The notes beneath the pieces are model-generated. The model worked only from the letters and a program-made list of their open reading frames with translations, made no database searches and was not told the DNA's origin. Position numbers and translations under genes: made by a program. A stretch of DNA of 39,028 nucleotides. Origin: Gyrodactylus bullatarudis. Taxonomy: Eukaryota; Platyhelminthes; Monogenea; Gyrodactylidea; Gyrodactylidae. Positions 24,601 through 33,600 of the stretch are shown piece by piece. The stretch's first letter is position 1. Each line of letters opens with the position of its first letter. The stretch is from the NCBI GenBank assembly GCA_012064415.1, contig SSNU01000282.1, forward strand, positions 7,216 through 46,243, given 5' to 3'.

Positions 24601-27600
24601 GATATTGCTTAGCATTGGTTTTGAGCTGGGTTACCGATATCACGGAATTTAGAGTAATCATAATGCCGAGAGAAGGCCTTTATTTTGGGCTCACTAATAA
24701 GTGTGATACAGATCAAATGAATTAGGCTTTTTGAAAGAAAGGTAGGATCCAATCAAATTGAAAAACCAGTTTTTATTCTTTCTATTTTTTGGCATGTATC
24801 CCTTTGATGAGTATCCCTTATAATTATTTGTGAGAAAAAAATATATGTGTCTAGAAATTGTATCTTTGTGCTGAAATGAGATTAAATAGAAATACACTAA
24901 ACTTCCTAGAAAATGTATTACTCGAAAATAATCGATCGAAATATTTCTACCTGATTACTCATGAGTGCGACCATTAATTTTCAAAAAATATTTTTAGAAC
25001 CTCATGTATTCTGAAGCGCCAAATAGGTCTTGAACTTCACAATAAAATAATTAAAAATTTTATTTTGGCTAATATCATTATGCTCTTGCCTCTAACCCTT
25101 TTTCCATTAATCTAGCTCCATTAATATGCGAAATATATTTTTTTCGTTCTACATCAATAAAAATAACTCCATCTGAAAAGGTTTTTCCATTTTTAAATTA
25201 AATTTTCTTCAGAGGCACTAGAGGAGTTGGATGGATCTGATGAAGAAGATGAGCTAGATTATGAATCTTCCTCGTTCTCTCTCAGCGATTTATCATTGGC
25301 TCAGTCAACCTATCAATGGGAATCGAGTGACAGTTACTCATGGAGAATGATTCGTCTTCTAACTATGGAGAACTCAGTAAAACAGATGAATAAATTTGTC
25401 ACAACCTTGAATTTTGATCAAGCATTCATATCAAGGCATTCTCTTGGCTTAACAAAGTGCTCTCAACTCCTTGAGAAATGGCGTCGGGGTTATACAAATT
25501 CAATGTTTGCCCTTCCATTAACAAGATCAGAAATTACTCTGAAAGAAAACGCAGAACAATACTTGCCACCTCCAAATTTCCTGCCAAAGATGGATAAAAT
25601 ACAGTCAACTCTCAACGATATCCTACAATATGTTTCAAATGCAACTAGTGCTGGAAAGAAAATAGTTCCCATACTCCCAGCTAACATTGAGAGAATTGAA
25701 AAGAACTATCTAGTTGACTATATTAATGCAAGGAAGATGGACGAAAAAGATGCAAAGCCTCTTCTGAAGGCTCTTTCAAGTTACAAGAGTTCATCTGCTT
25801 TCACAGTTCCAGCTCTCAGATGTTTACTTCGCTCAGCATTTCTTAGGAGTCCGCATAATACACCATTTCAGTAAGTTTATTTAAAAGAAACTTATGATTT
25901 AATTTTATTTCCCTTTTACAGAACAAATGATCCACATTCATTGCCAATTAAAAGAATTTGGTATTTCTTGGCAAATCATTCGTCCGTGGATAACTTGATG
26001 ATTCAGTTATCATTCAAATCACCGACATTAGCTAAAACTGGTATTCTAAAATCAACTCAAGCATTTTCTTATAACCAAGCTAGTCAACCTCAAACCAATT
26101 CTACAGTTAAAGATGCTGATAACATTCAACAAAACTCTGCTGAAAGTATGTTTGAATTTAACCAAATATCTTTTTAAAATATCAAATCTAACTATTATTC
26201 TTTAGATACTATTTACAATATTGGAGCAAAAGTAAGAAAAACATGCTTCAGATCTAAATTTTTACATCAGAGTGAAGATTACTCTTAATACAGATTTCAA
26301 AACACATTTCACCATTTGAAAAGATAGACTCATTTCAAATTTTGATTTAGTCCCAAATTTATTTCAACCAATTGTTCATAAAAAGTCTTGTTATGCTAAG
26401 ATTGAAATTTAGAATTTATTCTTATATTTTCCTATCTGTGATTTAGTTGAAAGATATTTTTACAGTAAGTTTTTATCAATACTCATTCTGGATTTTGGAT
26501 GGCTTCCGCATGAAGATTATCACATGTTACAAATTGAACCTGTAAACTACATTTCATTCAAATAACCATTATTATTATTTTTACTCATTTGTATTTAATG
26601 TAGGCTTTACGAAGAAAAGAGAATTTTCATTATTTTACCTTCTTAAAAATGTTTCTCTTATTCTAGATTAAAAAGGTTTGAAATGATTTTGAAGAAAATA
26701 TAACGGCACAGCTAATAAATTCAATTTGATCTAGCTTGATATGTCACCTCCATTGATTCTATTTGAAAATGAATGTCTAATGTGAAAATATTTCTTTCCT
26801 ATTAGAACATTGAATTCGAACAGGAGAATTATCTAAATACTCAAAAAGCATCTACATATTTGAAGTTGAAATTACCCTTGGGTGAAGCAGTGATCAATGA
26901 TGACTTGAAAGTTATTCACAAAGAACTTGAACCTTTGATTACTATGTGCTTAAATCAAGTAAGTTTTTTAATGTCAGTAGATATTTTTCAATAATTTCCA
27001 TTAGAATATGGAAATATAGGCTTATCCCCTCCAACAAAAATACAAAAAACCTTGTTCTTGTGAATGAATTTATTAAAAAATTTTTGTTTTTATAAGCAAA
27101 TTCGTAACATTGGCCTCTAATTTTTATGCAAATGTTACAGTATATTCTTAAATCTTACAGTGATTTTCAAGAGACGATATATCAGCGGAATTAAAAGCTT
27201 CCTTCTCAAAATATTTTTAAACGTGAAAATTGTTCCTAAACATAGTTTTTTGGTGGTATTTTTGGCCTGTATTGATATACAAGAGTCCCTTAGCTTTGGC
27301 CCTGATGAAAGTGCATTGCTAACTTGAGCTTATTTATTTATTTTCATAACTACTTAAAAGTATACACACTTTTTGTCCATAAATTTGAGAAAATTCCAAT
27401 GTAAAAAGCGAATCAAAGCAGTTTATTTGTCCTACAAAATTGTATTCTATCATTTTTGTTCTATCTGAATTTACAAGTTATTCATTCTCAAATGCTGAAA
27501 TAAGGAAGATTCGTATCGGAGCAAAATTACGCTATGAAAAGCCCACCATTGAAAAGATTATTCAGAGTTCAATCACCCATATGATTTTTCCAAATTTTCA

Positions 27601-30600
27601 AACAAATAAATTTTTATTTGTTAAAGAGACCTTTTGTTTTTACAATTACACGAGTTATTTTTCAGTATTTTGTTCAATTATACCTCTGAAATCCTTGTCC
27701 AGAACTCAGAGGAATTCGGTGCCTTTGAGGGAAAAAATACTGGTATTCGTTAGCTCTATTAATTTTGAGCTTTTATGCCCAAATGTAATAAACGATTTTT
27801 GGTTCTTTGAACATGAACGAGACCATGACTCTATTTGTTAGTGCCAACCTGTTAGTGTACGTTGAATGTCTTGTCTTGCTCTCTCAACACGGTTTTTTTC
27901 GAAGTCTGATAAATCTCTTTTTGAATGGTTTTTTTCATATCGGAAGATAATAAGAATGACCAGTTTATAGTGATAGTATCTCGAAACTTCTGAATATGAC
28001 TAAATTAGTTTAACCTCATTATTTAAAGGATTTACTAGTTTTGTACTGGTTTTAAGATTATACTAGGATATTTATAAAAAAAACTTATTTTAAATGTGCG
28101 AGAATGTGATAGTTTTACTTGCAAAGACCATTATTCTATTATTTGTTATGAATCATAAGCTATGATTCATAGCTTATGATTGCTTATGAAAAGTATTTAT
28201 TCATGTTTATAAATTTCTACTGAAAACTGTTTAATTTTTAATGATTTTCACATTGGATTAAAAATAACCCGATTTTACATTCTAGGGTTAAGAATATATT
28301 GTAATACATGTAACATATGCTGAAGTAAAGTTTGGAAATATGGTTGAATTGAATATCTTCTTGTCTAAAGTCGATATAAAAATTTCAGGAATGGAACAAT
28401 AAAGAACTTGCTAAATTGGAGCGTAAAACTGAGAGCTGTTTAGTTCGTAAGAGTTAATCAAATCATGTCATCTTTTCTCGTCATTATTTACATTCTATTT
28501 TCGTATTTTAGAATTTTTGAACAGTAAAGAAATATCCCTCTAATTTCGATGAAGATTTTTAGTTTTATTTAATTTCTTCGGCCTTTTCTTCAGATTTTCC
28601 TTAGTTTTTATTTAGCTATTCTTCTAAAACTGCTACAAGAGAATCTTTTTTCCAGATTCTTCAGTCTTTCTTTTTTAGTCTACCAGTTTATTTGCAATAT
28701 ACAATATGATATCAATCACTCAATCATATTTATCTGGAAATAATCTATACCTTTTACAGATGAAAAGAAGAAATTTCTCCTTTCAAAAAGAAAAAAAATT
28801 CTGGAATATCATTTCTCTTTTTTCCTTAAAAATATCTTAGGTGTGAAAAGGGGCCTGTTCTACCCTCAAATCAAAAAATTCGTCAATCCTTAATCGGGTT
28901 TGAATTTTTGAGTTTATATATGCTGTATACTCAAAATTATTTTACCAAATTGTCGATGGATTTATCCTTCCTGTAGTCATAAAACGGAAGAGAATTATGA
29001 ATTTACATTGTATATCATCGTATGGAACCTCTATTTTTGTACTTTTATATTCTAGAATTAAATCTCCTTTATGTATCCTCTTTATGTTTTCATCTTTCTT
29101 GGGCATTTCGTAATGATTTAACAATACTGGATACGTAAAGACAAGAATTATTCAATGGAGAAGAGATTTCTAACAAGTTGCATTCCATTGACCTTAAAAA
29201 TTAACACTGATACAGGTAAAAATCATCCCCTTTTTTACCCTTTCATTTTGAGCCGAGAAAATAATCCCATTGAATGATGAAAAATATCATTTTCGTCTGT
29301 AAAAGAAATAGAAACAAGTTTCTAATATTTCTTATCTTCATCTATAATATTTATTTACTTTTAAAACGTACAAAAAAATTTTAAACGACGATGATATGCT
29401 TCGTAGGACAATATCATGTTTAACTCTCATAAGCCATAGCTAATTCACAGAAAAAATAACGTAATTCATGTAATTTCTATCTCAAGAATAAACTGACAAA
29501 GATTGCTGTTGCTACAACAAAAGAAATAATCGAATTAGATATACGAAACTTGATCTTACAACCTACCTGGAATCGTTATGATGTTGGCTATGATTCCGAA
29601 TGTCTCCAAAGGTTTGTTCACACTTCTATGAGTTGAATATAAAAATTAATTTTTCAAACTTTTTCAGACCAATCAGTGACCAACAAAATAACATGAATAG
29701 TGTAGATTTTATATCACCAGAGTTTGGTTCAATCAAACCCAATAGTCATTTTGATATTGGAACTGGAGTAAGTAATACAGTATTAATGTTTAGATGAAAG
29801 TCTAATACATTTTAAACTTTTTTATGACTTGTCCCCCAGGTTTGGCATACTGGAAAGGGCATTTTTTAGTTAGTTTGAAAATATTTTTTCCTAAAAATAC
29901 CAAAAATTTGAGTTGTCCTTCGGGTTTGGCCTTAAATAAAATATTTCCACCATTGAAATTTTTTGAGTAAAAAAGTAATTTTAAGAGTACGGCTTCAAAG
30001 ATTACGTTGCACATTAGAACCTCAAAAATAATTTTTTTTTAAATAAGTCGACATTTTAAAATTTTGAGTTGAATATTAATCTGATCCTGGACCCCCCCCC
30101 TCATTTATTAATTTTCTAGTAGTAAAACATCAATTTTTCTCAATTTTTTTTATAATATTTAATAAAACTTAATATTCTCTGGTTTTATTTCTAATCTTAT
30201 TTTTTTTTCTTCAACAAAAATGAATAGATTTTGGCATATGCGAAGATTATTTCCAGAATAGCTTGAGATTGTGGTCAAAACACATATTTTTTCTAATAAT
30301 AATTTTTAATGCGACAGTAAAAGTCCAGAGGCTAGTGTCAGTTCACTTTTTAATATTTACATGTTACCGTGAGTCTCGGAAATCAGTGAGTGTTGGTAAT
30401 TCACTAGTGACTTTAGTGAGTCTAGCTAATAAAGCCTCATTACCCAAACACAATGAGAAGGTCAGTGAATTCAACACCTCAACTTATTGATTAAATTTTT
30501 TGAGAAAAAAATTATAGCATTAAATATTTCTTTATTGCCATAAGGAAGAGAATGGTCTAGAATTACATAAAACTTGATTTTTTTACATTAACAGGTCAGT

Positions 30601-33600
30601 GTTTTACTATTTCTAATACAATTAAATTTGGATATTCCCTATCCAATTCCATGGGAAAATTTGGCATTGATCTTTCTTAATGAACACTCATCTTCTTTGA
30701 CACTTGAAATGTCGTAAAAATTTTCAGGAAAATCACATCTAATTCATTAATATACAATTCACTGACCTTCTCAGTTTTTTTGGGTAATGAGGGCTTATTA
30801 GCTAGATTCACTAAAGCCACATTGATTACCATCATACACTAGTGAACTACCAACACTCACTGATTTCCGAGACTCACGATAACATATATACAGAGTCTTA
30901 ATTATGTTTATAAAATATTAAATTTTCAGCTTAGTAAAACAATCGTTCTGAGAGGACAAAACCTGGATAAGAATATTCGACTATTGAAAACAGTTAATAT
31001 CCCATAAATGTTGTATCAAAATTTTGTTGTCGTATGAATTCTAAATTTTTTTGAAACAAATTGAGAATTTAAGGAAGTAAAATTAAATATTCAGTTCATA
31101 GTAAAGTCCCTACCCCGGGATACATAAAAATGATTTTTCTTTTTCAATAAAAAATGATTCTGCAGTCTTGAGATGCCAAGTTTATGCAAGTTTGTCTGCA
31201 GGGAAATGAAACGGAAAACTTTCAATTTTTATAACTTCTGCATAATGAATCCTTAGGTCAATTAAAATAAGAGGTATCCACAGGCCCTGAATGCTTAAAT
31301 CACTCGTTGTAGTATTTCTTGTGATTGATTATAACGTATAAACTAATTATTTAGGTTCAATATTCGAGTAGTTATCTGATAGTTGAATCTTATTTTTATT
31401 ATTTATCTACGTTGTGAATAAAAATAAATCACTCTTTCTTAAATTTATTTTCATTAATAATCTTTGATTTCTACAGAAACTTAAAAGGACCATCAAAGAC
31501 GTTCATAAATTAACTTCTCATCATAATTTACCTTACTGTAAGTTTTATTTTATTTTGTAATTTCAAAATCAATCATTTTATTTTTATTATACAATTCATT
31601 ATATCTTTCATAAGAAACAGTACATTTTTTCTAAGACCTGTTAACTTTATGAGAACTATAAACGGTTTAAATCATTAAAAATAATTCTTCATCTAATTTA
31701 GATTTATGTGGTACTGGTGCAGGATCTGTTCATGTTTTAGAATGGGATACTCCTGAACCGATTCTTGATAATATCTGCAATACATATTCTTCTAATGAAT
31801 ATATCTCTGGAAATAACAGTAGTGGGCCCTCAGGAAAAGCAGGCGCTAGAATTACTGTGATGAAATTTGATCCATCGGGACATAGAGTAAGTTTAGAGAA
31901 GAAAATTTTAAATAATCTAATTTTTTATAAAACTGTTAGTTTGGCGTTGGAGATGCTTCTGGCAATCTGGGCCTATGGAATTTAGTTTATGGAACAAGAA
32001 ATAAAACCCCATATTATGTAAGAATTCAGAACAACTTATCAAATTGATTTCTTTGAGGATGTTACATAAAAACAAATAAAATTTTTAAAGATACCATTAG
32101 GTTGTTTCAAAAGTATTAAGCAAAATTTTGTAAATATTATATTGAACTTTATTGGCGAATTTTTTTATGAAATACATACAGAATATCATCAATAAGTTAA
32201 ATAGCAAAAATTCACAATTCCATTCTTTACATTTCTACCACCTTACTAGCAGGCTATCTATACCCTGTTGCCAAAAACTGAGGGGTTTTCGGTCCATGTA
32301 CTTGTTAAGTGAGTCCAAAACATCTAGTCTTAAATTGAAGATTTTGCCCTTCAGATGATGTTGTAGTCATCTGAAAAGTTGATAATCTGTCGGAGCAAGA
32401 TCTGAACTGTGAGGGGAATGGGTCCTTAACGTAGACGTTGCTCTCCTTGTAAAAATCTGAGACCAAGTTAATAAAAAATTAGGTTCAAGCAACTCAAAAT
32501 GAATAACATTCTTTCTGAACCAGAATATGGTCAGTATGACCCGTCTGGTTTAGGATGGTTAACGTGCTCATTAGCCACAACCTTTTACGGTTCTGGTTCT
32601 TCAGGTATATTCATTTTTCGAGCTTCGACTCTGAATAAATTATCGCTCTCATATCAATGTCTGATAGTTCAATTGTAACTTTTGAACAATAGAATTTTAA
32701 AAACTGTCAATAAGAAAACCGTATTCTTTGAAAATTCTGTACAAATGTATAATAGGTCGACATAAGTTGTCTGATTTCCTCGAAAATATTCTGAGTGTGC
32801 TGGCTGAAAGTTATGCTAGGAGTTTTTTGGTGAATAAAGCTTTATTTTCGTCGGTTCTCTTCGGACCAAACATCGACTTGTTATATTTATGTATATGTAA
32901 ATTTAGAGAACATTATAAAATCTGGCCAATAGCATTCATTCAACCGTTCGCGACCAATAAGAGGAGAGGAATTTCTAAGTTCTCGGGACTGTGAGGAATT
33001 CATCTAATGTTCGAGTGCCTGGTGGTGCTCTTTTCATCTGTTTCCCTCTTCTTTTTTGTTGCTTGGGAGAAACCGATAAATTCCTTTTCCTTGATATGGA
33101 GGGGGTTTGCAATTCTGGTTGAATGAATGCTATTGACCAGATTTTGTAATTTTCTCTAAATCTTCAATGTCGGTGTTTGGTCCGAAGAAAATCGACGAAA
33201 ATAAAGCTTTATTCACCAAAAAACTTCGTTTGTTCTTAATCCTAGCATGACTCATAGTCAGCACACTCGGAAATGAATTTCATTTTTGATCTATGAAAAA
33301 TTTTTTGATACTTTTGAAAGAACCTAATATAAAACGATTATAATTCGTTAAATGACCCTTAAATTTATGTTTTTTTCAAAGGCTCTCAATTGTCATGGCA
33401 ATAGTCTATATGATTTCATTTATCTCGGTAGTAGTACTCTCTTATTCACAGTTGGATCCGGTACAGATGATCATGTTACTACTGGTGTTAATGCAGCATT
33501 TTGGGATATTCTACTACCTCCAAATCGAGCCTTGGTTAAAAGTAAGTACTTTTTCTCAACTAAACTCGATTTTTTTATTGAAACAAAAGATTTACTAGAA

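Larger units (their letters stand above)
32018..33381 (+). other. Intron 43 (1364 nt), almost entirely a mariner element
   Basis: GTAAGA donor and TTTCAAAG acceptor. The mariner at 32097-33327 fills it. Without the mariner the intron would be about 133 nt. Confidence 0.8.

Noticed and set aside
27440..27841. 133-codon + strand ORF in intron 37
   Set aside because: It begins at a non-ATG codon, the first ATG is late, composition is phenylalanine/serine noise with no domain, and no splice phase links it to DMXL.
30092..30100. Run of nine C
   Set aside because: Striking in A+T-rich DNA but too short and isolated to support a function.
32728..32994. 88-codon ORF inside the mariner
   Set aside because: It is produced by the left arm of the nested foldback repeat and does not match mariner transposase.
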